In this document: positions 17,787 to 26,684 of the stretch, piece after piece
Layout of the letters: each line of letters starts with the position of its first letter
How positions within the stretch are numbered: the first letter of the stretch is position 1
Assembly: GCF_004354045.1 (NCBI RefSeq)
Contig: NZ_SMRT01000003.1
Location: forward strand, 327,298-391,297
Reading direction: 5' to 3'
Length of the DNA: 64,000 nucleotides
Source: Paenibacillus piri
Lineage (GTDB): Bacteria > Bacillota > Bacilli > Paenibacillales > NBRC-103111
Made by a program: the position numbers and the translations under genes
The notes under the pieces: generated by a model
What the model was told of the DNA's origin: nothing
Databases searched by the model: none
The model's input: the letters and a program-made list of their open reading frames with translations, nothing else

Positions 17787-18242
17787 AACCCTTGGCTGAT
17801 CGGGCCGCTGATTGCTTCCGCTGTTTTCTCGGCGTCCGGCATTGTGCTGCCGCACCTGCCGCAGCTTGTCGTTATTATCGCGCAGCTGTGCATCGGCATC
17901 TATCTTGGACAAGGCATCAAGCTCCAGGCGTTAAGCGGCTGGCGCCGCCTTCTTCCTTATAGTCTTGCCGGAAGCATTCTGCTCGTGGGCATGACGCTGG
18001 CGATTGCGTACATGCTGAGCTTGACTCAGCCAATCAGCTTTGTTACGGCGTTTTTGAGTATAGCGCCGGGAGGCTTGCCGGAAATGGGCGTAACTGCGGC
18101 GGCAATGAATGCCGACGTTTCAAAAGTTGCGGCTTACCAGCTGTTCCGGGTATTTTTCGTCCTGTTCATTATACCGGTTTTGTTAAAAAGAATATTCCGC
18201 AAGCCCTTTAACCGACAGCGTTCTCAAGATTACTACTCATGA
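17787..18242 (+). pseudogene. Remnant of AbrB-family membrane protein (C-terminal part)
   Basis: The sequence reads PWLIGPLIASAVFSASG and goes on through four to five hydrophobic segments, including ISFVTAFLSIAPGGLPEMG, a strong mark of AbrB-family (formerly ammonia monooxygenase regulator) permeases, then ends with a basic tail. Only the last 150 residues of a protein normally around 350 are present, joined in a different frame to the binding-protein remnant. No start codon or ribosome site serves it. Its 3' end overlaps the end of the convergent LysR gene by 35 bp. Confidence 0.75.
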
Positions 18243-19083
18243 AATCAACAAACGCTTTGACAACCGAAAGCTCCAATGAAGAGCTGCGGTATATGAGACT
18301 CGTTTCTCTCATAATCGGCATGCCGCCCTTTGTCTGAAGATTGTGGACGAACAGCGACTTATGATTTTGCAGGCTCATACTTGGAACGATTCCGTAGCCC
18401 ATCCCGTTGTTGACCAGCTCGACGCATGTTTCGATGCTGTCGACCTCCATCGTAATAAAAGGCGGAACCGAAAATTTTTCCATCCACCATTTTTCGATGT
18501 CTTGCCGCAAGCGGGGGTCGTTAATGACGTAATTGATTTTCGGAAGACTCGGAAGATCATGGAGATCGACCTGTTCATTAGCGATAAGGCACAGGGGTTC
18601 GCTGGTCAAGAGCAGCGACGGCTCCGACCAACTGTGGCTTCCTCTCAGGATGCCGAGGTGTACATCTTCCTTTTGAACATAAGACAATACATCGGAGCTC
18701 CAGCCGGTCTTCACATTGATTTCCACCCCGGTGTACTGACGAACGAAGCTTTTGAGCAGCGGTGGAAGATAGTACCTGGCGCAGCTTGCGGAAACGCCAA
18801 GCCGCAATGTGCCGGCAACCTGATTGTTCATATTCAATATGCGTTCCCTGGTCCTTCTCAGCTCATGCAGCATTTGCTCCGCATATTTGACCAGGTATTC
18901 GCCTTGGGGAGTGAATTCCACTCCGGTTTTGCCCCGGGATACGATCTTGGCGCCAAATTCCTTCTCCAACTGTTGAATACGGTATGTTAGCGCAGGCTGA
19001 GATATGTAAAGCTGTTCTGCCGCTTTCGTAATGTTCTTTTTTAGATAAAGTGTATTCAGAATCAGCCAGTCCTTTTCTTCCAT
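18208..19083 (-). CDS. LysR-family transcriptional regulator
   Basis: This 291-residue regulator has an N-terminal winged helix (KNITKAAEQLYISQPALTYRIQ, residues 15-36, shown here in two halves: KNITKAAEQLY and ISQPALTYRIQ) and a C-terminal co-inducer domain from about residue 90 (GTLRLGVSASCARYYLPPLL). The ATG at 19083 follows GAGGCGGA. It is convergent with the remnants of a cystine-type binding protein and an AbrB permease, so it may be a regulator left behind after its target genes were deleted; LysR proteins such as YtlI control cystine-uptake operons in Bacillus. That link is inference. Confidence 0.9.
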   Translation of the reverse strand: MEEKDWLILNTLYLKKNITKAAEQLYISQPALTYRIQQLEKEFGAKIVSRGKTGVEFTPQGEYLVKYAEQMLHELRRTRERILNMNNQVAGTLRLGVSASCARYYLPPLLKSFVRQYTGVEINVKTGWSSDVLSYVQKEDVHLGILRGSHSWSEPSLLLTSEPLCLIANEQVDLHDLPSLPKINYVINDPRLRQDIEKWWMEKFSVPPFITMEVDSIETCVELVNNGMGYGIVPSMSLQNHKSLFVHNLQTKGGMPIMRETSLIYRSSSLELSVVKAFVDFMSSNLENAVG

Positions 19084-19217
19084 TCGTCCGCCTCTTCCAT
19101 AAAAAGTAATTATACAAAACGATAATAATCATTCAAATTAATTATGATTATACAGGAATTATCCTGATAAATATAATTCATTTTTCGGGCAATTTCTTAT
19201 AAATTTCATCATTTACC

Positions 19218-19249
19218 GATCATGGTCATGGGAGCCATGATCTTTTTTT
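19218..19249 (+). terminator. Orphan terminator hairpin
   Basis: GATCATGG (19218-19225) pairs with CCATGATC (19235-19242), followed by seven T. No plus-strand gene ends before it: the LysR gene upstream runs the other way, and the next gene's predicted promoter lies downstream. It may end a small RNA or be a relic of a lost gene. Confidence 0.75.
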
Positions 19250-19279
19250 GCGTGATGATCCTTTCAGCTTTCATTTGCT

Positions 19280-19313
19280 TTTACAGATTTTGTATAGATT
19301 GAATTGTTAAACT
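19280..19313 (+). promoter_or_regulatory. SARP-type heptamer repeat and promoter in front of the response regulator
   Basis: TTTACAG (19280-19286) and TGTATAG (19291-19297) are direct heptamers 11 bp apart. Ten bp after the second comes TAAACT (19308-19313), a -10-like hexamer. SARP-family activators are known to bind heptamers spaced 11 bp near the -35 region. The same arrangement precedes the SLH protein gene at 20523. Confidence 0.55.
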
Positions 19314-19358
19314 CTAGAATAGCCCGATTATATTTTCGCTAAAGGGGGGAACTGATGA

Positions 19359-20492
19359 GTGAGAGCTCTATTGGTCGATGACGAACAAATGGCTGTGAGC
19401 TATCTCCAGATGCTGCTGGAACATATTGGCGGCATTCACGTAATCGGAGCGCATACAAATCCGGATCAGGCTATTGCTATGGCGTACGAGCTTCAACCGG
19501 ATGTTGTATTTCTCGATATTCACATGCATGATATTGATGGATTACAGGCCGGGCTGCAGATTCAAGAAGCGGTTCCCGGAGTGGAGATCGTTTTTGTTAC
19601 TGCTTATAACCATTACGCCGTCCAAGCTTTTGAAATGAATGCGCTAGATTACATTATGAAACCGCTGCAGTTTGAGCGTTTGCAGAAAACCGTAAGGCGG
19701 TTGAAAGAACGGGCGGGTCCAAACAAAGGGGACGGCAGCGAAACGCCGCCGTTGATATGTTTGTTCAATCAGATCGGGATTCAGGGGGCGGACAAAGAGA
19801 AGAGCGCGGTCAAGTGGCGTACCGCCAAGGCGCGTGAGGTGTTCGCCTATTTGTTCCATCATCGGGGGAGATGGGTTGACAAAGAAACGTTAATCGAACT
19901 GTGCTGGCCGGAATCCGAAACAGCCAAAGGCACGACGCAGTTGTACACCACGATCTATCTGATCCGTCAAACGTTGAAGTCATCCGGGCTCGACGCTGTT
20001 TCCATTAGAAGCGGGAATTTGTTCGAAGGATACAGGATTGATGTCGGACAAGTTCACATCGATACTGAACAATGGGAAACGCAATTAAAACAGCTGGGGG
20101 CGCCCGGTCATCATAATATCGACAAGCATGAGCATGTGCTTGCGATGTATTCGGGAACTTACCTTGGCGATTACGATTATATATGGGCGGAGCCGGAACG
20201 GGAAAGACTGAAGCGGCTGTGGCTGAATCATGCGCGGGAAGTAAGCAACTATTATGTTCGGAAAAAAAGGCCGGGGGCCGCGATCAAAATCTATCAAACG
20301 ATTCGGCAATTGTATCCTTACGATGAAGAAAATCACTATACGCTGATGAAGCTTTATGCTTCGTTAAACAACCGCTTGGGCGTGGAAGAACAATATGGGC
20401 TGCTGGTTTCATCGCTGGAGGAACTGGATTCCGCTCCCGGCGCTGAAATTTCAGCGTGGTATGAGGGATGGAAACGCCAGTCGAACGTATAA
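19359..20492 (+). CDS. Response regulator with SARP-type (OmpR-like DNA-binding plus BTAD) output
   Basis: This 377-residue protein has a receiver domain at residues 1-120 with the phosphorylation Asp in VVFLDIHMHDIDG near 53 and the usual Lys in YIMKPLQFERLQ. A linker is followed by a winged-helix domain (WRTAKAREVFAYLFHHRGRW, about 148-225) and a C-terminal BTAD helical domain (YSGTYLGDYDYIWAEPERER onward). This is the SARP layout. The GTG at 19359 is used because AAAGGGGGGA lies eight bases upstream. No histidine kinase is adjacent. It precedes the giant SLH protein gene and both have the same 11-bp-spaced repeats, so autoregulation and direct control of that gene are likely. Confidence 0.88.
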   Translation: MRALLVDDEQMAVSYLQMLLEHIGGIHVIGAHTNPDQAIAMAYELQPDVVFLDIHMHDIDGLQAGLQIQEAVPGVEIVFVTAYNHYAVQAFEMNALDYIMKPLQFERLQKTVRRLKERAGPNKGDGSETPPLICLFNQIGIQGADKEKSAVKWRTAKAREVFAYLFHHRGRWVDKETLIELCWPESETAKGTTQLYTTIYLIRQTLKSSGLDAVSIRSGNLFEGYRIDVGQVHIDTEQWETQLKQLGAPGHHNIDKHEHVLAMYSGTYLGDYDYIWAEPERERLKRLWLNHAREVSNYYVRKKRPGAAIKIYQTIRQLYPYDEENHYTLMKLYASLNNRLGVEEQYGLLVSSLEELDSAPGAEISAWYEGWKRQSNV

Positions 20493-20522
20493 ATCGATGT
20501 CACTTCGATGAAAGGCAACGTG

Positions 20523-20556
20523 TGTATAGTTTTTGTATAGATGCAAGTGCTAGGAT
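20523..20556 (+). promoter_or_regulatory. SARP-type heptamer repeat and promoter in front of the SLH protein
   Basis: TGTATAG at 20523-20529 and again at 20534-20540, an exact direct repeat with 11-bp spacing. Ten bp later TAGGAT (20551-20556) can serve as -10. TTTTGTATAGAT at 20531-20542 is identical to the sequence in front of the regulator gene. The remaining 240 bp to the start codon form a long leader in which I see no other gene. Confidence 0.6.
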
Positions 20557-20819
20557 GAGAGTTGTGAAATTTTTGTTTGTTAATGTCGATTGCTACCGTC
20601 ACGATAGCGAGAATAAAGGAGGTTTTAAGAACCCGTCGCTCTCGATTTTTGCTGGGATGTTCGTGTGGATTACAAGGTACGAATCTGATTCTTGGGAAGG
20701 AAGTGATTTACATCAGACTCTCCTTCGGCCGGGACTTTACCAGGGGAAGTCAGGCAATTGGATAAAGGAAAGGGCAGTTACATATCACCAGAACTTTTAT
20801 GAATAAGGAGTTAAAAGAG

Positions 20820-23800
20820 ATGAAGCGATATAAAGCAAAATGGATATCTTGGACGATGATGCTCTGCATGGTCATTTCTATGCTGCAGCCGTTTGCGTTG
20901 CCGGCCTATGCGGCAAGCGAAACCAAATGGGTGACGTATAAGAACGATGAGTTTTTCTCGTCGGCCAATCAGAGAAATTTGTTTTCACTGAATGGAGACA
21001 CAAAGGAAGCAACCGACAATGAAGGGCGCAAAGTGTTGCGTTTAACACGGGCAATTGATAACTTATTCGGTACTGCTTTTAACCAGAAATTAATAGCTCC
21101 AAAGAACAAGTATTCATTCAGCACGTTTTTTAAGTTTCGTATGACAAAGGTACAATCTTCCGCGCCAGCGGATGGCATTACGTTTACTATCCAAGCCCAA
21201 TCCAATAATGCAGGAAAAGTAGGATCAGGTATCGGATATGGGGACATTTCACCAAGTTTTGCAGTCAAATACGATACATGGAAGAATACTGAGAATAATA
21301 TTAATGACCCATCCAGCAATTATATTGGTTTAGCCAAAAACGGTGATGTCAGAAATACAGACTCGGCCTGGTATAAAGACCTGGACAAGACCTCAACCAA
21401 TCTAACGGGTGGAAGTCAAGTAAAGCTATCGGATGGCAACGATCATTACACTTGGATCGACTATGACGGAAATGCCAAAAATGTGAAGGTCTATATCAGT
21501 AATTCCGAAACGCGCCCGACTCTTCCACTGTTGGATGTTAACGGTATTGATCTGGAGGAGATTTTCCAAGGAAAACCGGGAGTTTATGCAGGTTTTACCG
21601 CAGCTACAGGCGGATCCTATGAGATTCATGATATCGTATCCTGGTATTTTATCAACGACCTGGACCCAATCGATACGGCGAAGTTTACAAAGGATGCATA
21701 CAGACAGGCGCCGACAGACGTTAAAGTCACCACTACGCCAACGGGAGAACCCGGCAAATTCAAAGTAACGGCAACACTGCTTGACGTCGACGACAACCCG
21801 GTTCCGGACGCTCCAGTTACTTTGAGCTCGTCGCCGCAAGGCACCGTCGTCGATCGGAACGGGATCCCGCTGACCGGTTTAATATCGGATAGCAGCGGTC
21901 AGGCGACAGGCTTTATCGAATTTGGAGACGCCATCCCGAATGGTACTGCTACCATAACCGCGGCTTCAGTCGGCGGCGCTTACGAAACTGCACCGATTTT
22001 GCTGCTGTCCACGGGTACAACGCCAGCAACGGCCAATACGTTGACGTGGAGTAAAATCGCTGATGCAACCTCTTATAACCTGTACAAGAACGAAACTTTG
22101 TACTATTCCAGCCCGAGCGTGACGAATGTCACCTACGAAGTAATGGATATGACGCCAGGAGAGAATGCCGTTTTCACAGTTAAAGCGGTCAAGGGTGGAG
22201 CCGAGATCCTTGATTCCAACCCTGTATGGCTTCCGGCTTTACTGAAGCTTGAGCTGGACAGCTACGGCTATACACTGCCATACGGTTCCACTCATCAGAC
22301 TGTAGTCAGGACTGTTTATTCGGATACGGCAAGAAATGGAAATGTAACAGGCCAATCCAATTACAACTCCAGCGCAGGTCATGTCGCAACGGTCGGTCCG
22401 GACGGTCTTGTTACACCTGTAGGTGCCGGCACAACCGTGATCCAAGCCGTTTATGGCGGCAAAAGGGTACAAGCTACCGTTACCGTGCCTATCGATGCGC
22501 CGACGGGCGTAACGGCCAAAGATGTTACATCGACCGGTGCAACGATCAACTGGAATGCGGTTCCGCTTGCCCAATCGTATAACATTTACGACAATGGCGT
22601 ATTGATCGCATCGGGAGTAACGGGCACTAGTTACAACGTAACGGGCCTTACTCCGGGCACCGACCACAACTTTACGGTAAGCGCCGTAAGCAACAATATC
22701 GAATCGGCCCAATCCAACGGATCGAACACGACAACAACGGCACTGCGCGAGTTGAAAGCAGATCCGGCGAGCTACACATTGCCGATCGGGGCGACTCATC
22801 AAACGAAGACGACCGCCGTGTATCTGGATGAAAGCATAAAGGATGTAACGCGTCAGGCGACGTACACTTCTTCCAATCCCGGTGTCGTTTCGGTCGATGC
22901 GAATGGCGTAATCACCGCCGTAGCTCCTGGCACAGCGACGATTACGGTAACTTTTGACGGTAAAACAACCACACAAACGATCGTGGTTCAAGACAGCGTT
23001 CCGCAGTATAAAGTAACCTTGAGCGCATCTCCTGATTCTGTCGTAGGAGACGGCAATTCCAAAGTGACGCTGCAAGCAAGTGTAGTTTCGACATCGGGAA
23101 GTCCGGTGGCCGGAGTTCCGGTTACATTCCACTTCGGCAACAATTCTGCGGCCGATGTTACAGCGATTACGAACGAGCAGGGGATCGCTTCCATGGAGTA
23201 CACGGCTCCGGCGCTCCAAAGCACCAAGCCTGTTAATGAAGTGATCACGGCAACCGTGACCGAACCGCAATCCGGATTGTCCGCACAGCAAAGCATTTCG
23301 ATCGATTATATGCCTGCTTTCGTGCAAGGCGTGGTCATTGACCAGGTGACGGGAAAACCTGTTGCCAACGCGACTGTTTCCGTTAACGCCGATTTCAACG
23401 GCGACGGAATTATCGACTTCGTTTCGACCGTAACGACCGGCCCGGACGGTTCTTACAAGATTGGCGTTCCACGCGGCAACTTCACCTATACGATGAACAT
23501 TGAAACGCCGGTACAAGTCGGAAATAAAACCGTAACGTTGAAAACGACACAAAAAGCAACGGTCGGTCCGATCACGGGCGTAGGACAAAAAATCGACCCG
23601 GCCAACAAAATTAGCGGCGATTTGTTTATCGCCACATCCTCGACCGATCCGAGCTCGCATCCGACGGTAAGCAGCTTGTTCGGCAACGGGAATGTCGTGG
23701 CGACTATCAAAGACGCGAACGGAACTGTCGTTTCGACCGTACCTCTAAATGATGACGGAAACTTCAGTCTGGAAAATGTGCCGCAAGGCAAGTATGTCGT

Positions 23801-25352
23801 GACTTATCAAATCAAGGCGCCGGACGGCAGCATTTTGGCCGGACCGTCGGTTAACATCAGTGTGAACCAAAACGGCGAGGTGGGCGTAGTCTACTCCTTG
23901 ATCGATCCGTACGGTATCGTGACCGACGTCGTGACCGGGCAAGTTCTGAGCGGAGTAAATGTAACCTTGTATTGGGCGGATACCGAACTGAACAAGCAAA
24001 AGGGCCGTACCCCGCACACGCCGGTTACTTTACCGGAACTGCCGAAGTTTGCACCGAATCAAAATCATAATCCGCAAGTGACGACAGGCGCAGGGGAATA
24101 TGGCTGGATGGTACACCCTGACGGCGATTACTATATCGTCGCGAGCAAAACGGGTTACTTGAATTACAGCACGTTGGATGCGAAGCCGAATCAGCCTGCT
24201 GCGGAAGGCTCGGACAGCTACATCAAGGACGGCATCATCCATATCGGAACAGATATATTGGCGTTTGACTTCGCCATGCGCAAAATTTCGACAAATCGTC
24301 CATCCGGCGGTGGCGGTGGAGGCGGCGGTTCCGCGTATGCACCGACAGCAGCGGATTTGTCGCTGAACTTGTCCATCGACAAAAACCTGGTCAAAGAAAT
24401 CGATCAATCGACCGTTACCGTGAATTACAAAAACTTGTCGTCGTCTACTCTGACGGACGGCAAGGTCACGATTACGATCCCTGCGGGAGCCCAAGTCGTA
24501 GACGCCAACGGCGGTACGGTTGACGGCAACAAAATTACGTGGGATGTCGCCAACATACCTGCCGGCGAAGGCGGAAGCTTCAAAGTGGTGCTGAAATGGG
24601 ACTCCATAACCTCCATGGATGCACAGTATGACATTTTAGGACAATTTGCAGTCAACAGCAATGCGACAGATCCGATAACAACCGATGGAAAAGTACAGGT
24701 CAAAGTATTCTCCGACCGGTTCGGCAACCTGAAGCATCAACGCTATATTCTCGGTTATCCTGACGGCAAGTTCCATCCGGACAACTCGCTCACACGCGCC
24801 GAGCTTGCGGCGATCGTTGCGAGATTGACGGAGAACGTCAAGGTAGACGGAACTCTTGCGTACAATGATGTCCAAGAGAATCATTGGGCGGCGAATTACA
24901 TTAAGATTGCAACGAAGCACGGATATTTCAGCGGCTTCGAAGACGGAAGCTTCCGTCCTGAGGCTCAAGTATCCAGAGGCGAGCTGGCCTCCGTTATGGC
25001 ACGCTTCCTCAAGCTGAATGTCAGTACAGCCGGCGACCTTCATTTCACGGATATCGAAGGGCATTGGGCTGCGGATGCGATTGAAGAGCTGTACCGCGGC
25101 AAATTCCTTGCCGGCTATCCGAACGGAGTGTTCAAGCCGCAAGACAGCATTCGCAGAGTCGAGGCGGTGACCATGATCAACCGGATGCTGTATCGCGGTC
25201 CGCTGAAGGGAATGGAGCCGTTGTTCCCGGATGTTGACGCAAGTCACTGGGGCTTCGGAGATGTACAGGAAGCCACCGCTTCCCACGGCTCCGTAAGAAA
25301 TGACGACGGCAGCGAGACTTGGATGAGCAAGCTTGGCGATGAAGTGCAATAA
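20820..25352 (+). CDS. Giant S-layer-anchored multidomain surface protein
   Basis: This 1,510-residue exported protein has a signal peptide at 1-31 (cut near PAYA-ASE) and a lectin-like beta-sandwich at about 35-290 (bacterial L-type lectin features: ADGITFTIQ, FAVKYDTW, YAGFTAATGG). Then come Ig-like Big_1, FN3 and Big_2 modules repeated twice to about 840, carboxypeptidase-regulatory-like modules (VIDQVTGKPVANATVSVNAD, then TDVVTGQVLSGVNVTLY) to about 1150, a Gly-rich linker near 1162, a DUF11-like module to 1295, and three SLH domains at about 1300-1345, 1347-1405 and 1408-1465 (TRAELAAIV, SRGELASVM, RRVEAVTMI). SLH domains bind pyruvylated cell-wall polymer. The start at 20820 has AAGGAG nine bases upstream. 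The likely role is adhesion to or sensing of carbohydrate. Confidence 0.9.
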   Translation: MKRYKAKWISWTMMLCMVISMLQPFALPAYAASETKWVTYKNDEFFSSANQRNLFSLNGDTKEATDNEGRKVLRLTRAIDNLFGTAFNQKLIAPKNKYSFSTFFKFRMTKVQSSAPADGITFTIQAQSNNAGKVGSGIGYGDISPSFAVKYDTWKNTENNINDPSSNYIGLAKNGDVRNTDSAWYKDLDKTSTNLTGGSQVKLSDGNDHYTWIDYDGNAKNVKVYISNSETRPTLPLLDVNGIDLEEIFQGKPGVYAGFTAATGGSYEIHDIVSWYFINDLDPIDTAKFTKDAYRQAPTDVKVTTTPTGEPGKFKVTATLLDVDDNPVPDAPVTLSSSPQGTVVDRNGIPLTGLISDSSGQATGFIEFGDAIPNGTATITAASVGGAYETAPILLLSTGTTPATANTLTWSKIADATSYNLYKNETLYYSSPSVTNVTYEVMDMTPGENAVFTVKAVKGGAEILDSNPVWLPALLKLELDSYGYTLPYGSTHQTVVRTVYSDTARNGNVTGQSNYNSSAGHVATVGPDGLVTPVGAGTTVIQAVYGGKRVQATVTVPIDAPTGVTAKDVTSTGATINWNAVPLAQSYNIYDNGVLIASGVTGTSYNVTGLTPGTDHNFTVSAVSNNIESAQSNGSNTTTTALRELKADPASYTLPIGATHQTKTTAVYLDESIKDVTRQATYTSSNPGVVSVDANGVITAVAPGTATITVTFDGKTTTQTIVVQDSVPQYKVTLSASPDSVVGDGNSKVTLQASVVSTSGSPVAGVPVTFHFGNNSAADVTAITNEQGIASMEYTAPALQSTKPVNEVITATVTEPQSGLSAQQSISIDYMPAFVQGVVIDQVTGKPVANATVSVNADFNGDGIIDFVSTVTTGPDGSYKIGVPRGNFTYTMNIETPVQVGNKTVTLKTTQKATVGPITGVGQKIDPANKISGDLFIATSSTDPSSHPTVSSLFGNGNVVATIKDANGTVVSTVPLNDDGNFSLENVPQGKYVVTYQIKAPDGSILAGPSVNISVNQNGEVGVVYSLIDPYGIVTDVVTGQVLSGVNVTLYWADTELNKQKGRTPHTPVTLPELPKFAPNQNHNPQVTTGAGEYGWMVHPDGDYYIVASKTGYLNYSTLDAKPNQPAAEGSDSYIKDGIIHIGTDILAFDFAMRKISTNRPSGGGGGGGGSAYAPTAADLSLNLSIDKNLVKEIDQSTVTVNYKNLSSSTLTDGKVTITIPAGAQVVDANGGTVDGNKITWDVANIPAGEGGSFKVVLKWDSITSMDAQYDILGQFAVNSNATDPITTDGKVQVKVFSDRFGNLKHQRYILGYPDGKFHPDNSLTRAELAAIVARLTENVKVDGTLAYNDVQENHWAANYIKIATKHGYFSGFEDGSFRPEAQVSRGELASVMARFLKLNVSTAGDLHFTDIEGHWAADAIEELYRGKFLAGYPNGVFKPQDSIRRVEAVTMINRMLYRGPLKGMEPLFPDVDASHWGFGDVQEATASHGSVRNDDGSETWMSKLGDEVQ

Positions 25353-25363
25353 ACTCTAAAAAG

Positions 25364-25398
25364 AACTGACGTCGGAATTTTGCCGGCGTCAGTTTTTT
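25364..25398 (+). terminator. Terminator of SLH protein gene
   Basis: AACTGACGTCGG pairs with CCGGCGTCAGTT around a short AT-rich loop, followed by six T in all. Confidence 0.88.
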
Positions 25399-25463
25399 AG
25401 TTGAAGATATAAGTGCGGATTCGGAAGCTTGAGCGAGGATTCTCCCTACGCACACGCGACAAA

Positions 25464-25477
25464 CGAACGTATGTTCT
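25464..25477 (+). promoter_or_regulatory. LexA-type (SOS) box candidate
   Basis: CGAACGTATGTTCT fits the Gram-positive LexA consensus CGAAC-4-GTTCG/T with one deviation. It lies about 110 bp before the oxidoreductase gene at 25584, which is not a usual SOS gene, so it may be chance. Confidence 0.35.
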
Positions 25478-25583
25478 TATATTTTACAGTGGCAGTTTAC
25501 GGCATTAACAGATAAGATGGAGAAGAAGGCGCGATTCCGGCATGAGTCCGGACCGTAAATATATGGGACAAGGAGAATTTGCT

Positions 25584-26648
25584 ATGCATGGCGACCAAAC
25601 GATTCATCTGGGCATTATTGGTATGGGGCGGGTAGCGGTGGAAAGGCATATTCCATCGATCCGGTCGATCGGAGATTCGAACGTCAATATCGCGGCGGCT
25701 GCCGATGCCAAGCCGGGAATTGCACTCCAGGCAGCGGAGAAGCACGGCATTCCGCATGCTTTCGAGGATTACAGGGAGCTGCTCGCGATGGAGGAAATTA
25801 ATGCCGTATGCGTCTGTACGCCTACGTTCACCCATGCCCAAATCGCGATCAATGCGCTCCGCGCGGGCAAGCATGTGTACCTGGAGAAGCCGGCGACACT
25901 GAATGAAGCGGAAATGCGCGAGGTGCTGCAGGCAGCGAATGAGAGCGGCAAGGTGTTCATCGTCGGCTCCAACGGCTTGCTGCAAAGCCAGATGCAGATG
26001 TTCAAGCGGATGATCGACAACAAGGAGCTGGGCGAGGTTTTTAATGTGACGATCACGCGCGCTTCGACGAGAAGCGCGGGCGGGAAGCGGAAAACGATCG
26101 GCGGCGACGGCATCAGCATGGAAAGCGCTTCGCATAATGTGGAATGGGCGCTTTATTTTCTGGGCGATCCGCGGCCTGTATCCGTAACCGGTATCGGCTA
26201 CTACAAATACGACAACCTGTCGATCCCGTTTGAGCGGAGGGAGGCCGGTGAAGTCGACGACTGCGCGATGGCGCTGATCCAATTCGATAACGGCAGCAGC
26301 TTTTTGTACAAAGCGATGAGATCCGCCGCGGCCCCTGCCGAGTATATGGTCGACATTCAGGGCGATATGGGCCTGATCCGTTATGACGTCAACAAATGCT
26401 ATAAGGAAAAATCGGATGATTGCATCCGGATTTATACGCAGCACCTCGACGGGCACATGACGGAATCGAAACCGCTGATCGAATGCGGAAAAACGCATGC
26501 GGCGATGTACGAGCATTTTTTCTCATGCATTCGCGAATGCAACCGGTCGGCGATCAGCGGCGGCGAGCGGAGCGTCGTCGTGATGAAGGTGCTGGACGCG
26601 CTGCGGGTCTCAATGAAGGACAAAGGCAGGCAGGTTGCGCTGGACTGA
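25584..26648 (+). CDS. Gfo/Idh/MocA-family oxidoreductase
   Basis: This 354-residue NAD(P)-dependent sugar or inositol dehydrogenase-like protein opens with a Rossmann motif, LGIIGMGRVAVERH. The conserved EKP block (KHVYLEKPATLNEAE) near residue 98 carries the Lys used in catalysis in this family. The C-terminal beta-sheet domain follows from about residue 125. The ATG at 25584 follows AAGGAGA; an ATG at 25542 lies in frame but lacks a site. The next gene, a TIM-barrel isomerase 36 bp downstream, is a frequent partner, together oxidising and isomerising a cyclic polyol or sugar. The substrate is unknown. Confidence 0.9.
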   Translation: MHGDQTIHLGIIGMGRVAVERHIPSIRSIGDSNVNIAAAADAKPGIALQAAEKHGIPHAFEDYRELLAMEEINAVCVCTPTFTHAQIAINALRAGKHVYLEKPATLNEAEMREVLQAANESGKVFIVGSNGLLQSQMQMFKRMIDNKELGEVFNVTITRASTRSAGGKRKTIGGDGISMESASHNVEWALYFLGDPRPVSVTGIGYYKYDNLSIPFERREAGEVDDCAMALIQFDNGSSFLYKAMRSAAAPAEYMVDIQGDMGLIRYDVNKCYKEKSDDCIRIYTQHLDGHMTESKPLIECGKTHAAMYEHFFSCIRECNRSAISGGERSVVVMKVLDALRVSMKDKGRQVALD

Positions 26649-26684
26649 GCTAACGTCACATCAAATCAGGGGAGGCAACATTCA

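Noticed and set aside
19118-19140. Fur box before the LysR gene
   Set aside because: GATAATAATCATT is only a partial match to the palindromic consensus; AT-rich promoter sequence explains it.
22239-23660. 473-codon minus-strand frame inside the SLH protein gene
   Set aside because: Shadow of the repetitive Ig-like modules; no start site and low-complexity Arg/Tyr-rich translation.
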